Shown one piece after another: positions 17,157 through 25,353 of a DNA stretch of 49,420 nt. The position numbers and the translations under genes were made by a program. Every line of letters starts with the position of its first letter. Position 1 is the first letter of the stretch. The notes under the pieces were generated by a model. It was given only the letters and a program-made list of their open reading frames with translations, was not told where the DNA came from and did not search any database. Location: NCBI GenBank assembly GCA_016933275.1, contig JAFGBI010000044.1, positions 1 through 49,420 of the forward strand, given 5' to 3'. This stretch comes from Polyangiaceae bacterium (lineage in GTDB: Bacteria > Myxococcota_A > Polyangia > Polyangiales > Polyangiaceae).

Positions 17157-19526
17157 ATGCTGGTCGATGCCCTACACCGCAAGCTGTTTCGGAACCTCGC
17201 CGAGCTGCGCGGGCAACTCGTCACCATCGCCCTAGTGGTTGCCTGCGGCATCGCGGCGTACGTTTGCCTGCGCAGCACCTGGGACTCCCTACTCTTCTCG
17301 CGTACGACGTACTACGAGCGGTACCGATTCGCCGACGTCTTCGCGACCTGCAAGCGCGCGCCCGAGGCGCTGCGCGGGCGGCTCGAGGCCATTCCTGGGG
17401 TCGCCATCGCGGAGACTCGGGTCACCGAGCGGGTCCTCATTCCCCTCGATGATCTCCCCGAGCCCGCCTCCGGTCGGGTCGTGTCCATTCCGGCGGGGCG
17501 GTCTCCGGCGCTCGATGCCCTCTTCCTGCGGTCGGGGCGGCTCGTGGAACCGGGTCACAACGACGAGGTCGTTCTGCTTGAGACTTTCGCCAAGGGTCAC
17601 GACCTCACCCCGGGCAGTCGCTTTCCCGTGGTCTTCAATGGCCAGCGGCGGCAGCTCCGCGTGGTCGGCACCGCAGCTTCGCCCGAGTACATCATGGCAA
17701 TGGCTCCGGGGGACCTCACTCCCGATCCGCTGCGCTTCGCCGTGCTCTGGATGGATCGAGATGCGCTGGCGCCCGCGTTTCAGATGCAGGGAGCATTCAA
17801 CGATCTGACCCTGCGGCTGCAGCCCGGAGCGTCCGAACCAGCGGTGCTCGAGGCGGTCGACACGCTGCTCGAGCCCTACGGGGGACTCGGTACGGTTGGC
17901 CGCAGCAAGCAGCTCTCTCACTTCATGCTGAGCGGGGAGTTGTCCCAGCTCGAGGGCATGGCCTCCGTCGTTCCCGTCATCTTCCTCGGAGTCGCCGCGT
18001 TCCTGCTCAATGTCGTCCTCTCACGCCTGGTCTTCCTGCAGCGGAGCCAGATCGCGGCGCTTAAGGCGCTCGGCTACCGCGACCTGACGATCGGCCTTCA
18101 TTTCCTCGAGCTTGTCAGCGTGATCGTGCTCCTCGGGGCCGCGGGCGGGCTCGGGCTCGGGATCTGGTTCGGCCGGATGATGACGGAGCTTTACGCAGCG
18201 TTCTTCCACTTCCCCGTCCTCGAGTACCGGCTGGCTCCGTCTGTCGTCTTCGCCGCGGTGGGGATCAGTTTGTTGGCCGCGCTGGCCGGCGCGCTGTTCA
18301 CGGTTCGCGCCGTGGTTCGCCTCCCCCCGGCCGAGGCCATGCGCCCGCCAGCGCCCACGATCTACCACCGGACCGTCCTCGAGCGGCTCGGACTCCTCGC
18401 GCTGCTCGGGCCCGCAGCGCGGATGGTCGTGCGCGAGATCGAGCGCCGCCCGCTCCGCCTCCTGCTCTCCTCCGTCGGGATCGCGATGGCCGTCGCGATC
18501 ACCGTCATCGGGCAGTTCTGGGGCGACGCCATGGACTTCATGATCGACGTTCAGTTCGGCGGCGCCATGAGAGAGGACCTCACGGTGGTGTTCACGGAGC
18601 CGCGGCCTGCGCGGGCCGTTCGCGAGCTCGCCCACCTGCCCGGGGTGCTCCGGGTCGAGGGGCTTCGCGAGGTGCCGGTACGCGTCCGCAGCGGCGCCGG
18701 GTTCCGCGACTCGATTCTCATCGGCTACCCAGACGAGCCCGATCTCAGGCGCCTGCTGGACCAGTATGGCAAGCCGCACCCTCTGCCCGTGAGCGGGGTC
18801 GTGCTGACCGACAAGCTCGCCGAGCTGTTCGACATCGAGCCGGGCCAGTCCGTCACCCTGGAGGTGCGTGAAGGCGATCGCAGGCACCTCGATGTCCTCG
18901 TTTCAGGCCTGGTGGGCGAATCGTTCGGGCTTCGAGTCCACGCGCGAGCGGCGACCGTGGCCCCCCTGCTCGGAGAGGAGCCCTTGGTGACGACCGCGCT
19001 GCTCCTCGTCGACCCGGCCACCGCCGGCGCCACGCGGGCGCGGCTCAAGGAGCTCCCAGCCGTTGCGTCGGTCACGCGTCGGGACAACTTGGCCGAGCGC
19101 TTCGTCGAGCAGAGCCGGGCCATGATCGTCACCTTTTCCATCATCCTGACCCTGTTTGCCTCGGTGATCGCGGTTGGTGTCGTCTACAATAATGCCCGCG
19201 TCGCGCTCTCGATGCGGAGTCGCGAGCTCGCGAGCCTCCGCGTCCTCGGCTTCTCGCAGGCGGAGGTCGGGGCCATCCTCCTCGGCGAACTCGCGGTGCA
19301 GGTCCTGCTCGCGATTCCCGCGGGCCTTGCCATCGGCACTTGGCTTGCCGGCCTCATGATGAGCACGGTCGATCCGGAGACCTACCGCTTCCCCGTGGTC
19401 GTTTCAGCGCGAAGCTACGCCTTCGCGGTCGTGGTCGCGCTCGTGTCTGGTGTCATCAGCGCGCTGCTCGTGCGGCGTCGACTCCAGTCGCTCGATCTCA
19501 TCGGAGTCCTGAAGACGAGGGATTGA
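17157..19526 (+). CDS. FtsX/MacB-family ABC transporter permease
   Basis: 789 residues with the duplicated FtsX-domain plan. An N-terminal membrane helix (TIALVVACGIAAYVCL) precedes a large periplasmic MacB-type domain. A three-helix core starts near VVPVIFLGVAAFLLNVVLS. A second single helix (~440), a second periplasmic domain and a second three-helix core (IVTFSIILTLFASVIAVGVVY onward) follow. The QIAALKALGY and ELASLRVLGFSQAEVGAIL segments are the coupling motifs that touch the ATPase. Start ATG 17157 has a GGTGGAGGTGA site just before it, 16 bp after the ATPase stop. It probably exports or mechanically drives lipoprotein or peptide release in the envelope; substrate unknown. Confidence 0.93.
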   Translation: MLVDALHRKLFRNLAELRGQLVTIALVVACGIAAYVCLRSTWDSLLFSRTTYYERYRFADVFATCKRAPEALRGRLEAIPGVAIAETRVTERVLIPLDDLPEPASGRVVSIPAGRSPALDALFLRSGRLVEPGHNDEVVLLETFAKGHDLTPGSRFPVVFNGQRRQLRVVGTAASPEYIMAMAPGDLTPDPLRFAVLWMDRDALAPAFQMQGAFNDLTLRLQPGASEPAVLEAVDTLLEPYGGLGTVGRSKQLSHFMLSGELSQLEGMASVVPVIFLGVAAFLLNVVLSRLVFLQRSQIAALKALGYRDLTIGLHFLELVSVIVLLGAAGGLGLGIWFGRMMTELYAAFFHFPVLEYRLAPSVVFAAVGISLLAALAGALFTVRAVVRLPPAEAMRPPAPTIYHRTVLERLGLLALLGPAARMVVREIERRPLRLLLSSVGIAMAVAITVIGQFWGDAMDFMIDVQFGGAMREDLTVVFTEPRPARAVRELAHLPGVLRVEGLREVPVRVRSGAGFRDSILIGYPDEPDLRRLLDQYGKPHPLPVSGVVLTDKLAELFDIEPGQSVTLEVREGDRRHLDVLVSGLVGESFGLRVHARAATVAPLLGEEPLVTTALLLVDPATAGATRARLKELPAVASVTRRDNLAERFVEQSRAMIVTFSIILTLFASVIAVGVVYNNARVALSMRSRELASLRVLGFSQAEVGAILLGELAVQVLLAIPAGLAIGTWLAGLMMSTVDPETYRFPVVVSARSYAFAVVVALVSGVISALLVRRRLQSLDLIGVLKTRD

Positions 19527-19528
19527 CC

Positions 19529-20797
19529 ATGAAACGAGAACCAGCCCCGGCCCCCAATGGGGTTTCGAAGCCGGCGCGACCGCGGCGCGCGGTCGGGCGC
19601 ATCGTGTGGCAGTGGACCAAGCGCGGCCTTCTGGTCCTGGCGGTGGTCGGGGTGGTGGCGGCGATCGCGACCGCCTGGATGCCCCAGCCCGTGCCCGTCG
19701 ATCTGGCGACGGTCGAGAAGGGACGGCTCGAGGTCACCGTGGACGAGGATGGTCGTACGCGCGTGAAGAACCGCTACGTGGTGTCAGCGCCGCTCACGGG
19801 CAACCTTGCCCGGATCGAGCTCGAGCCCGGGGACGCGGTCGAGGAGGGGACGGTCCTCGCTCGCCTGGTCCCGCTCGACGCGCCCATGCTCGACGCCCGC
19901 TCCAAGCGGACGAGCGAGGCACAGGTGGCGGCGGCGGGAGCCGCTCAGCGGCAGGCCGCGGCTCAGATCGAGCGGGCCCGGGCTGCGCTCGACTTTGCCC
20001 GTCGTGAGGCTGTGCAGCAGCGCGCCCTCCGGGCCGGCGGCGCGTCGACCGACCGGGACGTGGAGCGGGCGGAGCTCGAGGAGCGCACGGCCGAGGCCGA
20101 GCTCACCAGCGCGGAGTTCGGTGCGCGGGTTGCCGCGTACGAGCTGGAGGTGGCGAACGCTGCCCTTGGCCGCCTGAAGCGTGGGGGCAAGGCGGTTGAC
20201 GACGAGCAGCTCGTGTTGAGTCCGGTGCGTGGCCGCGTGCTCAAGGTGGTGACCGAAAACGAGGGCGTGGTGCAGGCGGGGAGCCCGCTCGTCGAGATCG
20301 GCGATCCGGGAGCCCTCGAGATCGCGGTGGATATCCTGACGAGCGACGCCGTCACGGTGAAGCCTGGCTGTGCGGTCACGCTCGAGCATTGGGGCGGCGG
20401 TCCGCTCGCCGGCCGGGTGCGTCTGGTCGAACCGAGCGCCTTCACGCGCATCTCGTCCCTCGGGGTGGAGGAGCAGCGGGTGAACGCCGTCATCGAGCTC
20501 AGCGACCCATTCCCGAAGTGGTCGAGCCTGGGGGACGGCTACCGAGTCGAAGCACGGATCGTGGTCTGGTCCGGGGACGGGGTGCTCTCCGTCCCGGTTA
20601 GCGCTGTGTTCCGTAGCGGCTCGGGCTGGGCTGTGTTCGCCGTCGAAGGTGACCGTGCCCATCTGCGCCCAGTCGAGATCGGGCGCCGGACGGACACGCG
20701 GGTCGAGATTCGCTCGGGGCTCGAGACCGGCGCGACCGTGGTGAGTCACCCAAGCGATCGTGTCAAGGATGGGATTGAGGTGACGGAACGCCAGTAG
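19529..20797 (+). CDS. HlyD/MacA-type periplasmic adaptor (membrane-fusion protein)
   Basis: 422 residues. One N-terminal signal-anchor (GLLVLAVVGVVAAIATAWM) is followed by a barrel-sandwich half (YVVSAPLTGNLARIELEPGDAVEEG). A long helical hairpin rich in Ala, Arg and Glu comes next. The second lipoyl half is VLSPVRGRVLKVVTENEGVVQAG, and beta-barrel and membrane-proximal domains end the protein. It starts 2 bp after the permease stop, so the three exporter genes form one operon. No TolC-like outer-membrane factor lies in the window. A family C repeat begins at the base after its stop codon. Confidence 0.93.
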   Translation: MKREPAPAPNGVSKPARPRRAVGRIVWQWTKRGLLVLAVVGVVAAIATAWMPQPVPVDLATVEKGRLEVTVDEDGRTRVKNRYVVSAPLTGNLARIELEPGDAVEEGTVLARLVPLDAPMLDARSKRTSEAQVAAAGAAQRQAAAQIERARAALDFARREAVQQRALRAGGASTDRDVERAELEERTAEAELTSAEFGARVAAYELEVANAALGRLKRGGKAVDDEQLVLSPVRGRVLKVVTENEGVVQAGSPLVEIGDPGALEIAVDILTSDAVTVKPGCAVTLEHWGGGPLAGRVRLVEPSAFTRISSLGVEEQRVNAVIELSDPFPKWSSLGDGYRVEARIVVWSGDGVLSVPVSAVFRSGSGWAVFAVEGDRAHLRPVEIGRRTDTRVEIRSGLETGATVVSHPSDRVKDGIEVTERQ

Positions 20798-20955
20798 TCC
20801 CTGAACGGTGCGATCTCAGTCCGCGCTGGCAGGAGATTTCGCAACGTTTCCGTGGTATTCGGCGGTCTGTCGTCTGCGAGGAGGGACACCGCGTACTGCC
20901 TGACAGCCGAGAGCTCTCCGAGGATGGGCGGTTTGGTTCCGGCTCCGCCCGGATG
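20798..20955 (+). repeat. Family C dispersed repeat, copy C3 (divergent)
   Basis: A weaker match to C1/C2: CGATCTCAG, GGCAGGAGATTTCGCAACGTTTC, GTACTGCCTGACAGCCGA and a closing GGTTTGGTTCCGGCTCCGCC, all in the same order and spacing. The heptad part is degenerate. It starts right after the adaptor's TAG stop and may act as its 3' untranslated region. Confidence 0.55.
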
Positions 20956-21061
20956 GGAGACGTGTGCATCACCACCACCCTTCGTCCCCTGCCGACTGGT
21001 GCCAGGACCCCCGCGTTGGTTGGCTTTCCCGCGCCGAGGGCCGAGCGTATCATCCCGGCCC

Positions 21062-21367
21062 ATGCCAAGGACCTCCCGTACTCTCCTCACGATTTCGCTC
21101 CTCCTCGTCGGCGCGGTCGCCTGCGCCAAGACCGGTGACCAGGCCTTTCGGGCGCGTGCCGCTCAGGACCTGAACTGTCCCGTGGGTGACCTTTTCATCG
21201 AGCACAAGTGGGAGGGCAGCGAAGCCTCCAAGCGCGCCTCCGGCTGTGGGCGTGAGGCGTTCTACGTGCGCGAGTGCGAGCACGAAGGCTGCCTCTGGAA
21301 GATACAGGCAGGCTCGGGCACGGCGGCCACGACGGCCTCGTCCACGGGCACCGCGACGGCCCAGTGA
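21062..21367 (+). CDS. Small lipoprotein of a Cys-rich myxobacterial type
   Basis: 101 residues. The signal sequence TLLTISLLLVGAVAC gives a plausible lipid-modified Cys at residue ~21. The mature part has a DLNCPVGDL segment and GCGREAFYVREC, the pattern of two to four Cys around a GCG...Y.C motif often seen in small myxobacterial lipoproteins. It ends in a Thr/Ala/Gly-rich tail. Start ATG 21062. The next protein is read in the same frame directly after its TGA stop, with only 6 bp between that stop and the nearest possible start. Function unknown. Confidence 0.75.
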   Translation: MPRTSRTLLTISLLLVGAVACAKTGDQAFRARAAQDLNCPVGDLFIEHKWEGSEASKRASGCGREAFYVRECEHEGCLWKIQAGSGTAATTASSTGTATAQ

Positions 21368-21373
21368 GGTCAC

Positions 21374-23170
21374 CTGGGATCCCGCGACCCTCCCGGTGCT
21401 GACGGGTCCTCGACGCCAGCCGCCGTCAACTGTCCGCACCACCCCCGTTGCCCCGGCTGTCCCCTCCGCGACGTCCCGTACTCGGAGCAGCTCACCAGGA
21501 AGCGCGGTTGGGTTGCGGACGCGTTCGCGCCCTACGCCCTCCTGCAGCCGGAAAGGATCGCCAGCACCCGCGGCGCGCGGAGCGTCGAGCGATACCGCCT
21601 GCGGGCCAAACTCGTAGTGGACGCGCATGGGGTTGGGCTCTACGAGGCCGGTACCCATCACGTCGTGGACACGCCGGGCTGCCCCGTTCTCAGCCCTGCG
21701 GTCGAGCGCGCGGTCGCCGCTCTGCGGGTCGCGGGGGTCCACCGCGCGGCCGTGTCGTCCGTCGATGTCCGCGAGGTCGATCGCGGGGTGATGGTCACGG
21801 TCGCGACCGCGGAGCCCGACCACGAGGCGCTCGGCCCGCTGCTCGCCGAGGTGAGCGCCGGGGTGCCCAACCTGGTGTCGCTGGCCAGGAGCCGGCGCGC
21901 TCCGGATGCTGTCCAGGTGCTCGGTCGCTCCCCCGCGGTCGTTGTCGGTACCGTGGCGGAGCGGCACACGCCGGATCCGGAAGCGCCATACCACTACGCG
22001 GCGCCCGGGGCGTTCACCCAGGCACATCCCGGCCAGCTCGTTGCTCTTCATCGTGACGTCGTGGCCGCGCTGTCCGAGCGGCTCGGCGCGCTTGCCGGGC
22101 GCTCCGTGCTCGAGGTCTACGCCGGCACGGGTGCGCTCGGCCTGCGCCTGGCGCGCGCTGGCGCGCGGGTGACGCTCGTCGAGGCCTTCCCGCCCGCCAT
22201 GGAGCTTGCGGCACGTTCCGCGCGGGAGCAGGGCCTCGACCTCTGTACCCTCGGTGCCGACGCTGGTGTCGCGGTGAGCGAGCTGGCCGCGCGTGGGGAA
22301 GGCTTCGATGCGGTCATCGTGAACCCACCGCGCCGCGGCGCCACGCCGGACGTACGGCGCGCGCTCGGGCGCCTCTCACCTCGAGTCGTGGTGTACGTGT
22401 CCTGCGCGCCGCAAACCCTCGCTCGCGACGCCGCCCACCTCACCCTGCTCGGGCTCGCTCCTGTCGAGGTGGTCCCCTACGACATGATCCCCCTCTCTGC
22501 GGCCGTCGAGGTGCTCGCCGTCTTCGGCCCCGCCCCGCCCAGAGAACCGCGAGTCATCCACATGGACGACGCACTCATCGCGGTAGACAAGCCGCCGCAC
22601 GAGCCGGTCACGCCTCAGGGTGAACACGCGAACTCCCTACTCGAGCGGGTCCGTCGCCGTCTCGGCGCGCCCGAAGCCGTGCCCGTCCATAGGCTCGATC
22701 TCGGCACCAGCGGCGTCTGCCTGTTCGCGCGCCGGCCGGCAGCCGTGGCCGACCTCGCCCGTGCCCTCCGCGAGGGGCAGAAATCCTACGTCGCGCTCGC
22801 CCGGGGGGTTACGCACCAGAAGGGTCACCTCCGACGTCCCCTCCGCGAGGGGGCTCGCGAGCTAGTCGCCTCGACGCGCTACGTGCGCCAGCGCGTGGTC
22901 GGGGGGCACTCACTCCTGCTCGTTTGCCCCGAACAGGGACGCACGCACCAGATCCGTCGCCACCTCGCGGGCGTAGGCCGACCGCTCGTTGGCGACTCGC
23001 GATACGGTGATCTGGCTACCAACCGGCACTTCGAGCACCGCCACGGTCTCGATCGCACGTTTCTCCACCTCCTCTCGATTTGCCTGCGAATCTCCAACCG
23101 CAGCCGCACGCTCCGCGCTGAACTCGCGGCGGATCTCGCCGCGGTCCTCGCGAGTCTCGAGCGCGGCTGA
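21374..23170 (+). CDS. RlmD/TrmA-type RNA methyltransferase fused to RluA-type pseudouridine synthase
   Basis: An RNA-modifying fusion. The first half is an RNA m5U methyltransferase: a 4Fe-4S motif CPHHPRCPGC (C-x5-C-x2-C, codons 21431-21460), a fourth Cys in TPGCPVL, FTQAHPGQ, the SAM loop LEVYAGTGALGL, the VNPPRRG motif and the nucleophile in YVSCAPQTLARD. A Glu base (AAVEVLAVF) follows. The second half is an RluA-family pseudouridine synthase: IAVDKPP, HRLDLGTSG with the catalytic Asp, and GRTHQIRRHLA. The open frame begins after the TGA at 21365-21367, but no ATG, GTG or TTG lies before GTG 21617. Starting there would lose the Fe-S cysteines, so CTG 21374 is proposed. Function: 23S rRNA or tRNA modification, exact site unknown. 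Confidence 0.8.
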   Translation: MGSRDPPGADGSSTPAAVNCPHHPRCPGCPLRDVPYSEQLTRKRGWVADAFAPYALLQPERIASTRGARSVERYRLRAKLVVDAHGVGLYEAGTHHVVDTPGCPVLSPAVERAVAALRVAGVHRAAVSSVDVREVDRGVMVTVATAEPDHEALGPLLAEVSAGVPNLVSLARSRRAPDAVQVLGRSPAVVVGTVAERHTPDPEAPYHYAAPGAFTQAHPGQLVALHRDVVAALSERLGALAGRSVLEVYAGTGALGLRLARAGARVTLVEAFPPAMELAARSAREQGLDLCTLGADAGVAVSELAARGEGFDAVIVNPPRRGATPDVRRALGRLSPRVVVYVSCAPQTLARDAAHLTLLGLAPVEVVPYDMIPLSAAVEVLAVFGPAPPREPRVIHMDDALIAVDKPPHEPVTPQGEHANSLLERVRRRLGAPEAVPVHRLDLGTSGVCLFARRPAAVADLARALREGQKSYVALARGVTHQKGHLRRPLREGARELVASTRYVRQRVVGGHSLLLVCPEQGRTHQIRRHLAGVGRPLVGDSRYGDLATNRHFEHRHGLDRTFLHLLSICLRISNRSRTLRAELAADLAAVLASLERG

Positions 23171-23212
23171 AGCGTCGGTTGCTACGATCGGAATCTCGCG
23201 GGAAGCCCCCCC

Positions 23213-23749
23213 GTGGAACGCGGGCACGCTCGAGGGGGGCAGTGGGTTCGACACGATTTGGCCCCCGGCCTTCGGCCCCTGGGTGCTGTCTTGCTCGCCT
23301 CGGCGTGCGGATTCGACCTCGCGGACGCTTCCCCGCCCCACGGCCACGAGGTCTACGCGATGGGGCAGATGCACCGTGTGGACGACCCGGAGAATGACCC
23401 GCCCGCAGGGCTGTGGTGCGGGGTGCTCGGCGCGAGCGGGATTGCCTTCCGCAGCGGCGACAGGAGCCAGGATTTCTGGACGGTAGAAGCCGTTCGCGAC
23501 GGCGGACTCGTGGTCGAGATCGGCTCCTACGACGAGGTGCTCGAACGCCGCAGCTATGGGGCTGAGTTCTTCGCTGCCAACGACGCGGATCGCTTCACCG
23601 TCGTCACCCGCGCCGGAGACGAGTATGTGTTTGCCTGTTGGGGCGGTTCGGAGTGTGAAACCTGCCCGCCGCTCGAGTACGCCGCCGTGCCTGGTGATCC
23701 CTGGGGCTGCGGGACGGAGCCAGCCGAAGTCGCGCTCCCCGAAAACTGA
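23213..23749 (+). CDS. Hypothetical lipoprotein
   Basis: About 178 residues. An N-terminal hydrophobic segment ends in GAVLLASAC, a lipobox-like site, which suggests a lipid-anchored envelope protein. The mature part has several Cys and Trp residues (LWCGVLG, FACWGGSECETCPP) and no family that I recognise. Start is uncertain: GTG 23213 gives a long pre-region, and TTG 23258 gives a compact signal peptide. It lies 42 bp after the fusion gene on the same strand. Confidence 0.55.
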   Translation: MERGHARGGQWVRHDLAPGLRPLGAVLLASACGFDLADASPPHGHEVYAMGQMHRVDDPENDPPAGLWCGVLGASGIAFRSGDRSQDFWTVEAVRDGGLVVEIGSYDEVLERRSYGAEFFAANDADRFTVVTRAGDEYVFACWGGSECETCPPLEYAAVPGDPWGCGTEPAEVALPEN

Positions 23750-23807
23750 ACCGCGAGCGCCGACGCGAATGGAAACGGCAGCGCGACGTCGTGGTATGGT
23801 TCGCGCC

Positions 23808-24425
23808 ATGCAAGACTCCTTGGAGGGCCCAAGGACGAGGCGCGGCCAGAGAGACGGCGCGCTCTCGTTGCCCGTGTTGCTGCTCAACCGATACTTCGCT
23901 CCGGTGACGATCATCCCCGCGCGTCGCGCGATGACGCTGCTCTATGCCGGCTCGGCCCACGCGATCGACGACGCCGGCGAGGCCTTCGACTTTCGCGGGT
24001 GGCGGACCCTCCCCGTGCGCGACGACGACGACCGCATCGGCGTCGTCGGTGGTGCGCTGCGGGTGCCGCGCGTGCTCCACCTCAAGGACTACGACCGAAC
24101 GCCCGAAAACGCCGTGCGTCTGACGCGCCGGAACCTACTGCTCCGCGACGGCTACGAGTGCCAGTACTGCGGCGCGCGGCCGGGCGTGCGCGGGCTCAAC
24201 GTTGACCATGTGCTGCCTCGCTCTCGCGGTGGCGGCGATACCTGGGACAACCTCGTCATCTCGTGCCACGCGTGCAACCTCAGGAAGGGGCGCCGCACCC
24301 CGGAAGAGGCAGGGATGCGACTCCTTCGGCGGCCCCACCGTCCCCGCTGGTCGACGACGGCGCACATCCTCCTCGCCGCCCGTCGCCCCTTTCGCGAGTG
24401 GCAGCCGTTCCTGCACGGACGCTGA
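23808..24425 (+). CDS. HNH endonuclease family protein
   Basis: 205 residues from ATG 23808. The first half has the widespread pre-HNH segment LLLNRYFAPVTIIPARRAM and LLYAGSAHAI. The HNH domain (~100-155) has one CxxC zinc pair in CQYCGARPG, the catalytic-like DHVLPRSRGG, WDNLVISCHACNLRK with the second CxxC pair, and a basic tail. The layout matches stand-alone HNH proteins common in many bacteria whose role is not known; there is no toxin, restriction or phage context here. An in-frame ATG at 23796 is an alternative start. Confidence 0.88.
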   Translation: MQDSLEGPRTRRGQRDGALSLPVLLLNRYFAPVTIIPARRAMTLLYAGSAHAIDDAGEAFDFRGWRTLPVRDDDDRIGVVGGALRVPRVLHLKDYDRTPENAVRLTRRNLLLRDGYECQYCGARPGVRGLNVDHVLPRSRGGGDTWDNLVISCHACNLRKGRRTPEEAGMRLLRRPHRPRWSTTAHILLAARRPFREWQPFLHGR

Positions 24426-24732
24426 CACCGCCGCCGAACAGCCTCGGAGTGACGGAGGCTCGCGCCGGGCCGCCCGCTGGGGGGTGCCGAGCCTGCCGGC
24501 GGGATGACCCCTACCGGTGCTTGGCCGGGGGGTATGGCATCCTCTAAGGCTTCGGTGGTCTGGGGGGTGTCCGGGATCGGTGGTCGGCCCCTGCGGGGCC
24601 CTGCCGCAGCGGGCTTGCCATCCCGCGCGGGGGCTGAGAAAGTCCCGATCCGGCTCGCCGGAGGGTTGTCCGGGGCGTGGCGCGCTCGGCGTCTTGTCAT
24701 CGTCCCTCGGCCGAGCATCCAGGACGCACGCC
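24426..24732. other. 307-bp intergenic stretch, nothing recognised
   Basis: Between the HNH gene and the deleted peroxidase gene. Long frames run through it on both strands, with no domain signal. A GGGGGCTGAGA block at 24636 recalls a thiamine-box piece, but the rest of that riboswitch is absent. Confidence 0.4.
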
Positions 24733-25353
24733 TTGTTCAACCCCCCATCCACCCCTGCGGCCTGGGTAGCCTTGGTGCTGTTTGGTTGCGACTGCTCTCG
24801 GGGGGATCCCGCGCCAACCATCCTCCAACCCTCCACCCCGATCGGTGCGGCCCCGAGCGCCACCGGGCCGAGCCTCCCCCAGCCGGGCACCGTGCCCTTC
24901 GACGTTGGCTCGCCGACGATTCCCCAAGACAACCCCCCGTCCGGGGTCAAGGTTGCCTTCGGGCACTCGCTCTTCTTTGATGCACGCCTGAGCGTGGACG
25001 GCACCTACTTCAACGCAGGGGTCGGCCTTGCCGCGCCGGACCCCGCTGCCATCAACCCTGGGCGCCAAGCCGCCTCCCGGCGAGACGAGGATTTCGGTGC
25101 GTTCAAGCCGCCCACCTTGCGCAACGTGGCCCGAAGCGCGCCGCATCTCCACGATGGATCGGCGCCAAATTTGGAGGCGGCCGTGCGGTACATGGCCAGC
25201 GGTGGGGTGCCAAACCCGCAGCGGAGCCCGCTCCTTGCCAATCGGGACCTCACCGAACCCGAGTTCACCGACCCAAGGGCATTCCTCGGCGCCCTCGACT
25301 GCGGCAGAATCAACTTTCCACCGGGATACGTCGACAAGGGGAAGCCGCTGTGA
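24733..25353 (+). CDS. Internally deleted cytochrome-c peroxidase/MauG relative lacking both haem sites
   Basis: About 206 residues if started at TTG 24733. A signal peptide ending LVLFGC gives a lipobox. Then comes the start of a di-haem peroxidase (VAFGHSLFFDARLSVDGT) joined directly to the end of one (YFNAGVG, then GAFKPPTLRNVARSAPHLHDG and LEAAVRYMASGG). The middle ~200 residues, which carry both CxxCH haem motifs in the family, are missing, and the usual Met in the APxMHDG segment is Leu. The frame is intact across the join at ~25002. Its stop overlaps the next start (GTGA at 25350), so it is still translated with its neighbour. It cannot be a normal peroxidase; it may be a remnant or a re-used lipoprotein. 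Confidence 0.7.
   Translation: MFNPPSTPAAWVALVLFGCDCSRGDPAPTILQPSTPIGAAPSATGPSLPQPGTVPFDVGSPTIPQDNPPSGVKVAFGHSLFFDARLSVDGTYFNAGVGLAAPDPAAINPGRQAASRRDEDFGAFKPPTLRNVARSAPHLHDGSAPNLEAAVRYMASGGVPNPQRSPLLANRDLTEPEFTDPRAFLGALDCGRINFPPGYVDKGKPL

Noticed and set aside
23213..23260. Reading the lipoprotein gene as part of the fusion protein
   Set aside because: The fusion ends at a TGA at 23168-23170, and the lipoprotein has its own signal sequence.
24630..24660. Thiamine-riboswitch-like GGCTGAGA block
   Set aside because: The ACCTGATC part and the pairing stems of the aptamer are missing, and the downstream genes do not concern thiamine.
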